From Pseudomonas chlororaphis subsp. piscium (lineage in GTDB: Bacteria > Pseudomonadota > Gammaproteobacteria > Pseudomonadales > Pseudomonadaceae), in the NCBI RefSeq assembly GCF_003850345.1, contig NZ_CP027707.1:3968001-4032000 (forward strand): a DNA stretch of 64,000 bases, given 5' to 3'. The position numbers and the translations under genes were made by a program. The notes under the pieces were generated by a model. The model was not told the DNA's origin. It searched no databases and worked only from the letters and a program-made list of their open reading frames with translations. Positions 44,501 through 56,100 of this stretch are shown here, piece after piece (position 1 is the stretch's first letter; each line of letters begins with the position of its first letter).

Positions 44501-47500
44501 CCTTGAAACGCCGTACCAGGCTGCCCGGCAAAGCCTCACCACTGCACAGCACTCGCACCAGCCCGGCACTGCGACTGGTGTCGCCATGGGCGAGGAATAC
44601 GTCGAGCATCGAGGGTACGAAGTGCAAGGTGGTGATGCGTTCGGCCTGGATCACTTCGCACAGGTAGGCAGGGTCTTTATGGCCCTCAGGACGGGCCATC
44701 ACCAACCGTGCGCCGGTCATCAACGGCCAGAAAAACTCCCAGACCGATACGTCGAAACTGAACGGCGTTTTTTGCAGCACCGCATCATCGGCGGACAAGC
44801 CGTATTGGTCCTGCATCCACAACAGGCGGTTGACCACAGCGCTGTGTTCATTCATCACGCCTTTCGGTTTGCCGGTGGAGCCCGAGGTGTAGATCACGTA
44901 GACCAGATGCCGCGGAGTCAGCTCGGCGATAAAGGGATTGTCGAGCGGTTGGTCCAGCCAGACCGGCTGATCCAGATCGATCACTGGCACCTCACCCAGC
45001 AGATCGCGGGTCGCCCCCTGGGCCAGCACCACCACCGGCGCACTGTCCTCCAGCATGTAGGCAATCCGCTCCAGCGGGTAAGCCGGGTCCAGCGGTACAT
45101 AACCGCCGCCCGCCTTGAGGATCGCCAGCAAGCCCACCACCATCTCCAGCCCACGCTCGACACAGATCGCCACCCGCGAGTCCGGCCCCACGCCCTGCTC
45201 GCGCAGGTAATGCGCCAGCTGGTTGGCCCGCTCATTGAGGGCACGATAGGTCAGCGATTGATCTCCTGCCTTGACCGCCAGCGCCTCGGGCGTGCGCTGG
45301 ACCTGGGCTTCGAACAACCCATGAATGCTCTGCTCAAGGTCGTAAGGCACCTCGGTATCGTTGAACGCCACCAGCAGCCGCTGGCGCTCCTCGTCATCCA
45401 GCAGGACCGCCTGCTCCAGCACCGCCTGATCGTTGCCGACCATGGCCTGCAACAACCGGATGAAGTAACCGAGATAACGCTGCATCGTGATTTCGTCGAA
45501 CAGCGCCGTGGCGTATTCCAGCGAGCCGCCGATACGCCCCCGTACCTCGCCCAGGCTCAGGGACAGGTCGAACTTGGCCACTTCGCTGACCGGCGCCAGC
45601 CCTTGCAGGCGCAAGTCGCCCAGGACCAGTTCGGGGCCGTCGTGGTTTTCCCAGCTCAGCAGGGTCTGGAACAGCGGGCTGTGGGACAGGCTGCGCACCG
45701 GCCGCAGCAGTTCCACCACCTGTTCGAACGGCAGGTCCTGGTGGGCCTGGGCCTGCAGGGTGCAGGCCTTGACCCGGGCCAGCAGCGCCTCGGTGCTCGG
45801 CGCGCCCGAGGTGTCGATGCGCACCGCCAGGGTGTTGACGAACAAACCGATCAGCCCTTCGACCTCGACGCAGCGGCGGTTGGCCACCGGCGTGCCTATC
45901 ACCACCTCGGCCTGCCCGGCCAGACGGCCGAGCAACTGGGCCCAGGCCGCCATCAGGGTCATGTACAGCGTGGTGCCGTGGCGCTGGCTCAAGGCCTTGA
46001 GCCCGGCGCTCAGCGATTCGTCCAGCCGCACCTCGAGCCGCTGGCCGGCATAGTCCTGCTGCAGCGGGCGCGGCCGGTCGGTGGGCAGCATCAGCAAGGC
46101 CGGGGCGCCGCCCAGGGCCTGCTGCCACCAGGCGCCCTGGCGTTGCAGCAGCTCGCCGCCCAGCCAGCGCCGCTGCCAGACGGCAAAGTCGCCGTACTGC
46201 ACCGCCAGCGGCGGCAACGGGTCCTGTTCGCCGCGGCTGAAGGCCTGGTACAGCGCCATCAGCTCGCGGGTCAGCACGCCCATGGACCAGCCATCGGTGA
46301 CGATGTGATGCAGGGTCAGCAGCAACACATGCTCGTCGTCGGCCATGAGCAGCAGCCGTCCGCGCAACAACGGCCCCTGCTGCAGATCGAAGGGCTCGCT
46401 GGCTTCACGCCGCGACAGCGTCTGCAAGGCCTGCTGCGCCTGGGGATGCTGGCGCAGGTCCTCGGTGCCCAGGCTGAAGGCCTGTTCGCTGGTGGCCAGC
46501 AGCACCCGGGGTTCGTCGTCGAACACGGCAAAGCGGCTGCGCAGGCTCTCATGGCGCTGGACGATGCGCGCCAGCGCCCGTTGCAGCGCCGCCACGTCGA
46601 GACGCCCTTGCAGGCGCAGGCCCAGGGCAATGTTGTAGGTGGCGTTGGCGCCCTCCATCTGCGCCAGGAACCACAGGCGCTGCTGGGCGAACGACAACGG
46701 CAGCGGCTCGTCCCGCGGCACCGGCAGGATCTCCGGCAGCGTGCTGCGCCCGGCCTCGGCCAGGACCCGGGCCACGGCCGCCAGTTCGGCGTTGGCGAAC
46801 AGCTCGCCCAGGGCCAGGTCCACCCCCAGGCGCTGGCGGATCTGCGAGACCATGCGCATCGCCAGCAGCGAGTGGCCGCCCAGCTCGAAGAAATGATCCT
46901 GGCGCCCGACCCGCTCGAGCTTCAGCACATCGGCCCAGATCTGCGCCAGGGCCTGCTCCAGTTCGCCTTGCGGGGCCTCGTAGGCGCGGGAGAAGACCGC
47001 GGCCATGTCCGGCTTGGGCAACGCCTTGCGGTCCAGCTTGCCGTTGGCGGTTAGCGGCAGGCTGGCGAGCTTCACATAGGCCACCGGCACCATGTAGTCG
47101 GGCAACTGCGCCAGCAGGCAGGCCCGCAGTTCGCCCACTGCCAGCGGTTCGACCTGTTCCTGCTCGGTGAAATAGGCCACCAGCCGGGTCTGCCCGGGCT
47201 CGTCCTCGCGGGCCAGCAACACTGCGTCCTGGATGCCCGGCAACTGGTTGAGGCGGGTTTCGATTTCCCCCAGTTCGATGCGCACGCCACGGATCTTCAC
47301 CTGGTCGTCGTTGCGCCCCAGGTATTCGAGAGTGCCGTCGGCCAGCCAGCGCGCCAGGTCGCCAGTGCGGTACATGCGCGCACCAGCCTCTGGATTGAAC
47401 GGGTCTTCGAGGAAGCGCTCGGCAGTCAGTTCCGGACGGTTCAGGTAACCCCGCGCCACCCCGGCGCCCGCCACATACAGCTCCCCCGCCACGCCCAGCG

Positions 47501-50159
47501 GCACCGGGCGCAGTTGCGGGTCCAGCAGGTAGACCTGGGCGTTGGCCACCGGCTTGCCGATATGCAGCGGCTGGCCGGCCTCGATCCGCCCGGAGGTGGC
47601 GACCACCGTGGCTTCGGTCGGGCCGTAGTTGTTGATCACCTCGAAGCGCTGGGTGCGAGCGAACTGGCGCAGCCGGTCGCCACCGATCAGCAGCTTGCGC
47701 AGGGTCGGGTGTTCCAGGTTCTGGCTGAAGGCGTACTCGGCCACCGGGGTCGGCAGGAAGCTGACGTCCAGCGGTTGGGCCAGCCACCAGCGCAGCAGCC
47801 CGTCGATATCCTCGTTGCCGTCATGCGGCGGCGGCAGGTGCAGGGTCGCGCCAACGCACAGCGCCGGCCAGACCTCCCAGGCCATGGCATCGAATCCGAA
47901 GCCGGCCAGGCTTGAAGTATGCCGGCCCTGGCACAGGTCGAAGGCCGTGCAGTGCCAATCCACCAGGTTGCCCAGGGTGCGGTGCTCGACCATCACCCCC
48001 TTGGGCAGGCCGGTGGAGCCGGAGGTATAGATCACATAGGCCAGGTGCGCCGGGGTCAGCCCGGACACCTGGGGGTTGGTCTCGGGCTGCTCCAGCCAGT
48101 CGAAGGCATCGAGGTCGATCAGCGGCACGCTCAGGGCCGGCAGGCGCGCCAGCAGCTCGCCCTGGGTCAGCACCGCCAGCGGCGCGCTGTCCTCCAGCAG
48201 GTAACGCAGGCGCTCGGCGGGATGGGCCGGGTCCACCGGCACATAGGCGCCGCCGGCCTTGAGGATCGCCAGCAAGCCGACCAGGGTGTCCAGGCCGCGA
48301 CGGGCGACTATGGCCACCCGCTCGTCCGGGCCCACGCCCAGGGCACTCAGGTGGTGGGCCAGGGCATTGGCCCGCTGGTTCAGTTCGGCGTAGGTCAGCG
48401 ACTGCCCCAGGCAGACCGCCGCCAAGGCCTGGGGCGTCGCCGCGGCCTGGGCTTCGATGCGCCGGTGGAGGGTCTGCGCCGGGGGGAAACTCACCCGGTT
48501 GGCATTGAAGCCGCGCAGCAGTTGCTCGCGTTCGGCCAGGGCCAGGATCGACAGCTGGTCCAGCGCCTGCTGCGGGGTCTGCTCCAGGGCCTGGACCAGA
48601 TGCTCCAGGGCTGTGTGCATGTAACCGCAGATACGCGCGCCATCGACCTCGGCGCAGGCCAGCAGGGTCAGGTTGAAACCTTCGCCGAGGTCGTCGACGC
48701 TCAGGGTCAGCGGGTAGTTGCTGCGCTCCTGGGAGCTGAGGTTGCTGATGCCCTGCCAGGCCGAGCTCGGTTCGGCGCTGCTGGGCACGGCGCTGTGCCG
48801 ATAATTGAGCAAGGCACTGAACAGCGGCGTCGGCGCGAGCACACCGCTGCACCGTTGCGCCAGGGCCAGGGGCGCGTGTTCATGGCGCAGCAAGGTAGTC
48901 AGGCGCCCATGGGTGGCCTTGAGCCCGGCCAGCACCGGCTGGCGGCCCACATCCACCCGCAGCGGCAGGGTATTGATGAACATGCCCAGGGCCCGGTCGT
49001 TGTCCCCGCCGCCCTGCATGCGGCCCATCAGCACCGTGCCGAACACCACCTGCTGCTTGCCCGACAGCGCGCCCAGCACCTGGGCCCAGGCCAGATGGAA
49101 CAGGCTGGCGGCGCTCACCCCCGCCTGCCGCGCCTGCAAGCGCAGGCGCTGGCTCAGGCCCGGCTCGATGCCCAGGCCGGACTCGGCGCTAGCAGCGCCA
49201 TCGCCCTGCACATCCTGCAGGCCGAACGGCAGGGTCGGCTCGTCGATGTCGCCGAGCATCTCGCGGAAGAAGGCTTCATGCTCCTGCTCGCTGGTGCCCA
49301 GGCGTGCCTGGGCCACATAGTTGCGAAACGGCACCGCCGGTCCCAGGCCGTCCGCCTGGTCCAGCAGGAAGGCCTGCAATTCGTGGCGGACCACGTCCAG
49401 GGCGCTGTGGTCCATGGCCATATGGTGGAACAGCAGGCTGGCGACGAGGCGCTGCCCGGCTTCGTCCCGGGTGTATACCAGGCGCAGCAGCGGCGCCTGG
49501 GTCACGTCCAGGCGGTAATGCCGGGGGTCGAAGCGCGCCCGCAGCTGCTCGACGACCGGGCCGTCCGCCGGGTCGAGCACGACTTCCTCCAGCTCCAGGG
49601 TGGCCTGGCGCCAGACCACCTGCACCGGCTCTTCCAGCCCTTCCCAGTGCACCGCGGTGCGCAGGATGTCGTGCCGGTCGATCACCCCCTGCAAGGCCTG
49701 GACAAAGGCCGCCAGGCGCTCGCGGCCGACAAAGGCGAACTGCGCCTGCAGCACATAGAGGTCGCCCTGGGTAGCGCTGGCGTGGTGATAGAGGATGCCT
49801 TGCTGCAGCGGCGCCAGGGGGTAGATGTCCTGCACATTGGCCGCGCCGCCGGGCACGCTGGCGACGATCCGGTCGATCGCCTCCTGGCTCAGCTCGGCCA
49901 GGGGCAACAGGGCCGGGGTGATGCGTTGGGCATCGGCCGCAATCAGGTTGGCCGGTACCTCGACCCGCCCGGCCGTGCTGGCGTCGTAGCGCCCGGCGCG
50001 GATCAGCTCGATCAGCGCCGGTTTGTGCTCGCGCAACAGGGCCAGGGTCGCCGGCTCGCTCAGCGCCTGCTTGTTGCCTTGCACCAGAAGCTGATCACCC
50101 TTGAGCGCCAGTTGAATATCCTTGGCCTTCAGTGTCGCCAGTACTTCGATCATGCTCAC
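38565..50159 (-). CDS. Lipopeptide NRPS C: three modules (Leu-Ser-Ile/Val) and tandem thioesterases
   Basis: A 3,864-residue synthetase. Order: TubC_N-like docking domain (about 1-55); C(dual)-A-T; C(LCL)-A-T; C(dual)-A-T; TE1; TE2. Carrier serines in ELGGHSLLA lie near residues 1095, 2158 and 3241. Adenylation pockets read by eye are DAWFLGNVVK (Leu), DVWHLSLVDK (Ser) and DAMFLGCTYK (bulky aliphatic, Ile or Val). The second condensation domain begins [13 protein letters not shown] and has HHIVTDG, the LCL type, so the preceding Leu stays L; the other two are dual condensation/epimerisation type with HH-x5-GD near the start. Thioesterase serines are in GWSFGG (about 3371) and GHSFGG (3668); paired thioesterases are standard for Pseudomonas cyclic lipopeptides and release the lactone. 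It matches ViscC/MassC in module number. The GTG start overlaps the NRPS B stop (GTGA) and has GGAG 8 bp upstream; ATG at 50153 is an alternative. Confidence 0.93.
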   Translation of the reverse strand: MSMIEVLATLKAKDIQLALKGDQLLVQGNKQALSEPATLALLREHKPALIELIRAGRYDASTAGRVEVPANLIAADAQRITPALLPLAELSQEAIDRIVASVPGGAANVQDIYPLAPLQQGILYHHASATQGDLYVLQAQFAFVGRERLAAFVQALQGVIDRHDILRTAVHWEGLEEPVQVVWRQATLELEEVVLDPADGPVVEQLRARFDPRHYRLDVTQAPLLRLVYTRDEAGQRLVASLLFHHMAMDHSALDVVRHELQAFLLDQADGLGPAVPFRNYVAQARLGTSEQEHEAFFREMLGDIDEPTLPFGLQDVQGDGAASAESGLGIEPGLSQRLRLQARQAGVSAASLFHLAWAQVLGALSGKQQVVFGTVLMGRMQGGGDNDRALGMFINTLPLRVDVGRQPVLAGLKATHGRLTTLLRHEHAPLALAQRCSGVLAPTPLFSALLNYRHSAVPSSAEPSSAWQGISNLSSQERSNYPLTLSVDDLGEGFNLTLLACAEVDGARICGYMHTALEHLVQALEQTPQQALDQLSILALAEREQLLRGFNANRVSFPPAQTLHRRIEAQAAATPQALAAVCLGQSLTYAELNQRANALAHHLSALGVGPDERVAIVARRGLDTLVGLLAILKAGGAYVPVDPAHPAERLRYLLEDSAPLAVLTQGELLARLPALSVPLIDLDAFDWLEQPETNPQVSGLTPAHLAYVIYTSGSTGLPKGVMVEHRTLGNLVDWHCTAFDLCQGRHTSSLAGFGFDAMAWEVWPALCVGATLHLPPPHDGNEDIDGLLRWWLAQPLDVSFLPTPVAEYAFSQNLEHPTLRKLLIGGDRLRQFARTQRFEVINNYGPTEATVVATSGRIEAGQPLHIGKPVANAQVYLLDPQLRPVPLGVAGELYVAGAGVARGYLNRPELTAERFLEDPFNPEAGARMYRTGDLARWLADGTLEYLGRNDDQVKIRGVRIELGEIETRLNQLPGIQDAVLLAREDEPGQTRLVAYFTEQEQVEPLAVGELRACLLAQLPDYMVPVAYVKLASLPLTANGKLDRKALPKPDMAAVFSRAYEAPQGELEQALAQIWADVLKLERVGRQDHFFELGGHSLLAMRMVSQIRQRLGVDLALGELFANAELAAVARVLAEAGRSTLPEILPVPRDEPLPLSFAQQRLWFLAQMEGANATYNIALGLRLQGRLDVAALQRALARIVQRHESLRSRFAVFDDEPRVLLATSEQAFSLGTEDLRQHPQAQQALQTLSRREASEPFDLQQGPLLRGRLLLMADDEHVLLLTLHHIVTDGWSMGVLTRELMALYQAFSRGEQDPLPPLAVQYGDFAVWQRRWLGGELLQRQGAWWQQALGGAPALLMLPTDRPRPLQQDYAGQRLEVRLDESLSAGLKALSQRHGTTLYMTLMAAWAQLLGRLAGQAEVVIGTPVANRRCVEVEGLIGLFVNTLAVRIDTSGAPSTEALLARVKACTLQAQAHQDLPFEQVVELLRPVRSLSHSPLFQTLLSWENHDGPELVLGDLRLQGLAPVSEVAKFDLSLSLGEVRGRIGGSLEYATALFDEITMQRYLGYFIRLLQAMVGNDQAVLEQAVLLDDEERQRLLVAFNDTEVPYDLEQSIHGLFEAQVQRTPEALAVKAGDQSLTYRALNERANQLAHYLREQGVGPDSRVAICVERGLEMVVGLLAILKAGGGYVPLDPAYPLERIAYMLEDSAPVVVLAQGATRDLLGEVPVIDLDQPVWLDQPLDNPFIAELTPRHLVYVIYTSGSTGKPKGVMNEHSAVVNRLLWMQDQYGLSADDAVLQKTPFSFDVSVWEFFWPLMTGARLVMARPEGHKDPAYLCEVIQAERITTLHFVPSMLDVFLAHGDTSRSAGLVRVLCSGEALPGSLVRRFKAQLPGSELHNLYGPTEAAVDVTAWNCGGPLDPTPDNTPIGKPIANTCMYLLDEQLQPVPLGVVGELYIGGVQVARGYLHRPELTAERFLKDPFSADSVNGGPQARMYRTGDVGRYLPDGTIEYLGRNDDQVKIRGLRIELGEIQARLTQFPDVKEAVVLAREDVPGDKRLVAYYTTELSSDRLETEALRSHLLEQLPEYMVPALFVHLDSLPLSPNGKLDRKALPAPDLESLRVREYEAPQGDTEILLAQIWAELLNVERVGRHDHFFELGGHSLLAVNLIARMRRAGLAADVRVLFGQPTLAALAAAVGAGREVAVPANAIVPGGGRITPAMLPLANLSQEAIERIVASVPGGLANVQDIYALAPLQAGILYHHIAASQGDPYVLQAQFAFASPERLAAFVLALQAVIERQDILRSSVHWQGLEEPVQVVWRQAPLVCEAVAVDGAEGDVLDQLRARFDPRRHRLDLGQAPLLRLVHAHDPVNGRVVALLLFHHLVMDHIALEVLQQEMQAWLLGEGEHLAAAVPYRNYVAQTRLGIGEQEHEAFFRALLADFDEPTRPFALPAREQGGDTEEARLALDAGLSRRLRAQARQLGISAASLMHLAWGQLLSRVSNQPSVVFGTVLLGRMQGGEGAERALGVFINTLPLRVELGGQAVRSAALATHERLTQLLSHEHAPLALVQRCSAVAPATPLFSTLLNYRHSAPAALDASPATTAWKGMQLLKAEERTNYLLTLSVDDLGEDFSLTALTLPGIGAQRICGYMQCVLENLVQALEQAPQTPVEALAILSDEERHQVLEGFNATAREFPEEQTVDRLFEAQAQAHPEATAAVHGQQSLSYGELNARANRLAHYLMGLGVKPGDSVAILLERSLDLLVSQLAISKCAAVYVPLDSHAPAERQAFMLEDSQALLLLTRSGELLARPVRRVELDRLNLADQPQHNPQLAQSAEAVAYIMYTSGSTGTPKGVLVPHRGITRLVLNNGYADFNPRDRVAFASNPAFDASTMDVWGALLNGGQVQVIDHYTLLDPERFGAALKAGASTVLFVTTALFNQYVQLIPDALKGLRILLCGGERADPAAFRRLLAQAPALRLVHCYGPTETTTYATTYEVKALAADAESVPIGRPISNTRVYVLDARQQPVPVGVVGEIYIGGHGVAKGYLNRAQLSAEKFLPDPFSPQPQRLMYRTGDLGRWNEQGLLECIGRNDDQVKIRGYRIELGEIEARLATCPGVKEVVVLAREDAPGDKRLVAYCTARADEPALAIERLRGYLRGYLQDQLPDYMVPSAYVLLERLPLTANGKVDRKALPAPQLEALLQAEYQAPASALEQTLAQAWAEVLKLERVGRHDSFFELGGHSLLAIRLVTLLQQAELHITLAELFEHASVAAIAALLSQRGGAPQPQQQTLIPVRTGGSQPPLFLVHEFSGLDLYFPALGKHIAGDFPIYGLPGVALGQPQLHTMQCLATRLVGIIREVQAEGPYRLAGWSFGGVLAYEIAQQLIGQDQVVEFLGLIDSYVPRLTDQGKAPWSGDNALKLHLLLQCSLYWKAQGAAGSAALASLDPLHQALDGLDFATLLQRCRDQQLLYPDMAAAADADLLGFLEREVGHGHALAHYSLFALDLPVHLFCAEERPTELSRRSQLLGWDQVLAADRLRAIPVPGDHQSMMQAPHIQVLGQAISQAVQASAAERAAASPAPLYQPLLRIQSGRAGQVPIFCVPGAGDSVTGFIGLTEALGPDWPILGLQPRGLEGNAVPHSRVESAAAHYLNALEQLYPEGPLHLVGHSFGGWVVYEMATLLQAKGREVASLTLIDSESPGGNGVVGKAYTTSAALQRLIESLQLASGKSLGVDPRALAMQDDTSQLEQLHAGMVRVGLLSPRSTPETILGTVRTFASALRTLYRPRRRYQGRARLVLADDPTLDAAGNQREQRAMAEGWRQQVGELEVWHGPGNHFSLLKAPNVARLAAWWHEGLSLATGEQVS

Positions 50160-53100
50160 AGGACGATCTCCATTCGTTCGGTAATTGCGGCGTAGCCCGC
50201 CAGGGTCGGCTGTTCGAACAGCGCCCTGACATCGGCTTCCATGCCTTCCTGACGCAAGCGACCAATCAGGCTGACGGCCAGCAGCGAATGCCCGCCCAGT
50301 TCGAAGAAATGGTCGTGGCGCCCTACCCGTTCCACGTTCAGCAATTCGGCCCAGATCCGTGCCAGGAGGATTTCGGTGTCGCCTATCGGTGCCTCGTATT
50401 CCCGTACCCGCAGTGATTCCAGGTCCGGGGCTGGCAAGGCCTTGCGATCGAGCTTGCCGTTGGGGCTCAGGGGCAAGGCCGGCAGGTGCACGAACAGCGC
50501 CGGCACCATGTATTCCGGCAGTTGCTCCAACAGGTGGCTGCGCAGTGCCTCGGTCTCCAGCCGTTCGCTGGAAAGCTCGGTGGTGTAATAGGCCACCAGG
50601 CGCTTGTCCCCCGGCACGTCTTCCTGGGCCAGCACCACCGCCTCTTTCACATCCGGGAACTGGGTCAGGCGCGCCTGGATTTCCCCCAGCTCGATGCGCA
50701 GGCCGCGGATCTTCACCTGGTCGTCATTGCGCCCCAGGTACTCGATGGTGCCGTCCGCCAAGTAGCGACCGAGGTCGCCGGTGCGGTACATGCGGGCCTG
50801 GGCTGTGCTGCTGAACGGGTCTTTTAGGAAACGTTCGGCGGTCAGTTCCGGGCGATGCAGATACCCCCGCGCCACCTGCACACCGCCGATATACAACTCG
50901 CCGACAACGCCCAAAGGCACCGGTTGCAGTTGCTCATCCAGCAGGTACAGGCGGGTGTTGGCGATGGGTTTGCCGATGGGCGTATTGTCCGGGACCTGCG
51001 CCACAGGACCCGCGCAGTTCCAGGCGGTCACGTCCACCGCCGCTTCGGTCGGGCCGTAAAGGTTGTGCAGTTCGCTGCCCGGCAATTGCGCCTTGAACCG
51101 TCGCACCAGACTGCCCGGCAGCGCCTCGCCGCTGCACAGCACGCGCCGCAGTCCAGTGCAGCGAGCGGTATCGCCATGGGCCAGGAACACGTCGAGCATC
51201 GAGGGTACGAAGTGCAAGGTGCTGATGCGTTCGGCCTGGATCACTTCGCACAGGTAGGCTGGGTCTTTATGACCCTCAGGACGGGCCATCACCAGCCGTG
51301 CGCCGGTCATCAATGGCCAGAAAAATTCCCAAACCGACACGTCGAAGCTGAACGGGGTTTTCTGCAGCACCGCATCGTCGGCGGACAGGCGATATTGGTC
51401 CTGCATCCACAGCAGGCGGTTGACCACCGCACGGTGCTCGTTGATCACGCCCTTGGGCTTGCCGGTGGAACCCGAGGTGTAGATCACATAGACCAGATGC
51501 CGTGGAGTCAGCTCGGCAATAAACGGATTACTGAGCGGCTGATCCAGCCACACAGGCCGGTCCAGATCGATCACCGGCACCTCACCGAGCAAGCCACGAG
51601 TCACTTCCTGGGCCAGCACCACCACCGGCGCGCTGTCTTCCAGCATGTAGGCGATCCGCTCCAGCGGGTACGACGGATCCAGCGGCACATAACCGCTGCC
51701 GGCCTTGAGGATCGCCAGCAGGCCCACCACCATTTCCAGCCCGCGTTCGACGCAGATCGCCACCCGCGAATCCGGGCCCACGCCCTGCTCGCGCAGGTAA
51801 TGCGCCAGCTGGTTGGCCCGCTCGTTGAGCTCGCGATAGGTCAGCGATTGCTCGCCGGCCTTGACCGCCAGCGCCTCGGGCGTGCGCTGGACCTGGGCCT
51901 CGAACAGCCCATGAATGCTCTGCTCAAGGTCGTAAGGCACCTCGGTATCGTTGAACTCCACCAGCAGTTGCCGGCGTTCCTCGGCGGTGATCACCGGCAG
52001 GCGGTCCAGGGCGGTTTGCGGCGACTGTTCCAGGGCGTCCACCAGCCCCTGCAGCGTGGTCTGCATAAAGTCGCAAACCCGTTGCACCCCCACTCCGGCG
52101 GCAACCAGCGCGGTGAGGTGGTAGCCATCGCCCAGGTCGTCGACATTGAGGGTCAGCGGATAGTTGGTGCGCTCGTCGCTGGCCAGGGTTTCGATCCCCT
52201 GCCAGGCGTGTTGCAGCTCTTGGCGCGGGGTAAGGCTATGGCGGTAGTTGAGCATGGCGCTGAACAGCGGCGTGCCGGCCGCGACGCCACTGCAACGTTG
52301 CGCCAGGGCCAGGGACGCGTGTTCGTGCCCCAGCAACGCCGTCAACCGGGCATGGGTGGCGCGCACGCCGGCACGCACATCCTGCTCGTCGATATCGACC
52401 CGCAACGGCAGGGTATTGATAAACACCCCCAGCGCCCGGTCGGCGCCGGCGCCGCCCTGCATCCTGCCTACCAGCACGGTACCGAACACCACACTGCGCT
52501 TGCCCGAGGCGGCGGCCAGCACCTGGGCCCAGGCCAGGTGGAACAGGCTGGCGGCACTGACCCCCAAGCGCCGCGCCTGGCTTCTCAGGCCCTGGTCGAG
52601 GGACGCCGGCAGGCGCAGTTGCCGTTCCTCGATCCCGTGCCCATCGCCCTGCACATCCTGCAAGCCGAAAGCCAGGGTTGGCTCGTCGATATCGCCGAGC
52701 ATCTCGCGGAAGAAGGCTTCATGTTCCTGCTCGCCGGTGCCCAGGCGTGCCTGGGCCACATAGTTGCGAAACGGCACCGCCGGTCCCAGGCCCTGCGCCT
52801 GGTCCAGCAGCAAGGCCTGGAGTTCGTGGCGCACCACGTCCAGGGCGCTGTGGTCCATGGCCAGGTGGTGGAACAGCAACACCGCCACCACGCGCTGGCG
52901 CGCCGGGTCGGCGGCGTACATCAGCTGGATCAGTGGCGCCTGGGTCAGCTCCAGGCGGTAACGCCGGGCATCGAAACGCTGCAGCAACTGGGCCAGCACC
53001 TCGCCGGCGGCCGTGTCGCAGGCCACCTCGCGCAGCACCAGCGGCGCCTCGCGCCAGACCACTTGCACCGGCTGTTTCAGCCCCTCCCAGAGCACCGCGG

Positions 53101-56100
53101 TACGCAAGATGTCGTGGCGCTCGATCACCTGGCGCAAGGCACCGGCGAAGGCCTGCAAACGCTCCAGGCTGTCGAAGGCCATGCACGATTGCAGCAGGTA
53201 GGGGTCGCCCTGCTCCGCCATGATGTGGTGATAAAGAATGCCCTCCTGCAACGGCGCCAGGGGGTAAATGTCCTGCACATTGGCCGCGCCGCCGGAGACC
53301 TGGGCGACGATACGGTCGATCTCGGCCTGCTGCAGTTCCACCAACGGCAACAGGTCCGGGGTGATGTGCTGGCAGCCCGCGGGAATCAGGTTGGCCGGCA
53401 CCTCGACCTCCCGGCCGCTGCCGACCGCCGCGGCCAGCGCCGCCAGGGTCGGCTGGCTGAACAGGATGCGCACGTCGGCGCTCAGGCCCAGCTGGCGCAT
53501 GCGCTCGATCAGGCTCACCGCCAGCAGCGAATGGCCGCCCAACTCGAAGAAATGATCGTGGCGGCCGACCCGCTCGACCTTGAGCACCTCGGCCCAGATC
53601 CCGGCCAGGGTCACCTCGACTTCGCCCTCGGGAGCCTCGTACTCGCGGCTGAGCAAGGCCGCCTGATCCGGCTCCGGCAGCGCCTTGCGGTCCAGCTTGC
53701 CGTTGGCGGTCAGCGGCAGGCTGTCCAGGCGCACATAAGCCGCGGGCAGCATGTAGTCGGGCAAACGTCCTTGCAGATGCGTGCGCAGCTCCTCGATATC
53801 CAGCGGCCGGTGCTCGCTGAACCAGGCCACCAGGCGCCCGTCGCGCACCAGCACCACGCATTCGCGCAGCGCCTCGTGACGGGCCAGGGCGGCTTCGATT
53901 TCCCCCAGTTCGATGCGCATGCCCCGCACCTTGACCTGATCGTCGTTGCGCCCCAGGTACTCGATGTTGCCGTCGGCCAGCCAGCGCGCCAGGTCGCCGG
54001 TGCGGTACATCCGTGCTGCAGGGCCGCCGTTAACAGAATCGGCGCTGAACGGGTCGTCGAGGAAACGCTCGGCGGTCAGTTGCGCCCGGTTCAGGTAGCC
54101 CCGGGCCACGCCGGCGCCGCCCACATACAGCTCGCCCGCCACGCCGACCGGCACCGGTTGCAACTGCTCGTCCAGCAGGTAGATGCGCGCATTGGCCATG
54201 GGCTTGCCGATATGCAGCGGCTGCCCGGCCTCGATCCTGCCGGAGGTGGCGACCACCGTGGCCTCGGTCGGCCCGTAGTTGTTGATCACCTGGAAGCGCT
54301 GGTTGCGGCTGAAGTGGCGCAAGCGGTCGCCGCCGATCAGCAGCGTGTGCAGGGTCGGATGTTCCAGGTCCTGGCTGAAGGCGTACTCGGCCACCGGGGT
54401 CGGCAGGAAGCTGACGTCCAGCGGTTGCTCGCGCCACCAGTGCAGCAGTTCGTCGATGTGTTCGTTGCCGACCTCGGCCGGCGGCAGGTGCAGGGTCGCG
54501 CCGCCGCACAGGGCCGGCCAGACCTCCCAGGCCATGGCGTCGAAACCGAAACCGGCGACGCTGGAGGTGTGGCTGCCCGGTTTCAGGTCGAAGGCCGCGC
54601 AATGCCAGTGCACCAGGTTTTCCAGGGTCTGGTGTTCGACCATCACGCCCTTGGGCAAGCCGGTGGAGCCGGAGGTGTAGATCACATAGGCCAGGTGCGC
54701 CGCGGTCAGCGCCGGGCCGGGATTGGTCACCGGGCGGTATTGCCAGTCGGTGGCCGCCAGATCGATCACTGGCAGGCTGTCCCCCAGCAGCGCGCGAGTC
54801 TGCTGTTGCGCCAGCACCGCCACCGGCGCGCTGTCCCGCAACAGGTAGGCGATGCGCTCCGCCGGGTAGGCCGGATCGATCGGCACATAGCCGGCCCCGG
54901 CCTTGAGAATTGCCAGCAGGCCGATCAGCATCTGCGGGCCGCGGCGCACACAGATCGCTACCCGATCATCCGGCTGCACGCCCTGGGCCAGCAGGTGCCA
55001 GGCTAGCTGGTTGGCGTGCTGGTTGAGCTGGCGGTAGGTCAGGCGCTGCTCGCCCTGCAGCAGCGCGAAGGTGTCCGGGGTGCGTGCGGCCCGGGCTTCG
55101 AACAGGCCGTGGACGGTCTGCCCGCGCGGGTAGTTCGCGGCGCTGGCGTTGAAGCTCGACAGCAGGCGTTGCCACTCCGCCTGCGGCAGGATCGGCAGGC
55201 GTTGCAGCACCAGCTCGGGGTCCTGCTCCAGGGCCTGGGCCAACTGCTCCAGGGCCTGCTGCATGTACTGGCCGATGCGCTGCGCACCGATGCTCGACAG
55301 CGTCAGCACATTCAGGCCGAAACCCTCGCCCAGGTCGTCGACGCTCAAGGTCAGCGGGTAGTTGCTGCGCTCTTCGCCGCCGAGCAGTTCGACGCCCTGC
55401 CAGATGCCCTGGCCGGATCGGGCCATCTCCTGCGGCGCGCTGTGGCGATAGTTGAGCAAGGCGCTGAACAGCGGCGCTCCGGCGGCCACGCCACTGCAAC
55501 GCTGGGCCAGGGCCAGGGACGCATGTTCGTGCCCCAGCAGCGCGGTCAGCCGGGCGTGGGTGGCCTTGACCGCGGCCTGTACCCCCAGGCCGCGATCGAC
55601 CCGCAGCGGCAAGGTATTGATAAACATCCCCAGGGCGCGGTCGGCGCCCTCGCCGCCTTGCATGCGGCCCATCAGCACGGTGCCGAACACCACATCCCGA
55701 CGGTTCGACACCTGGCCCAGCACCTGGGCCCAGGCCAGGTGCATCAGGCTTGCCGCGCTCACCCCCAGGCGCCGGGCCAGGGCCCGCAGGCGCAGGCTCA
55801 GGGCGGTGTCCAGGGCCTGCTCGGCCTCTTCGATATCACGGCCGTCGCCCTGCACATCCTGCAAACCGAACGGCAGGGTCGGCTCGTCGATATCGCCGAG
55901 CATGTCGCGGAAGAAGGCTTCGTGCTCCTGCTCCGCCGCCCCCAGGCGCGCCTGGGCCACGTAGTTGCGATAAGGCACAGGCATGCCCAGGCGGTCGGCC
56001 TCGCCGAACATGAAAGCGCGCATCTCCTCGCCGACCACGGCCATCGCCGTATGGTCCAGGGCCAGGTGATGGAACAGCAGGATCGCCACCACCCGCTGCC

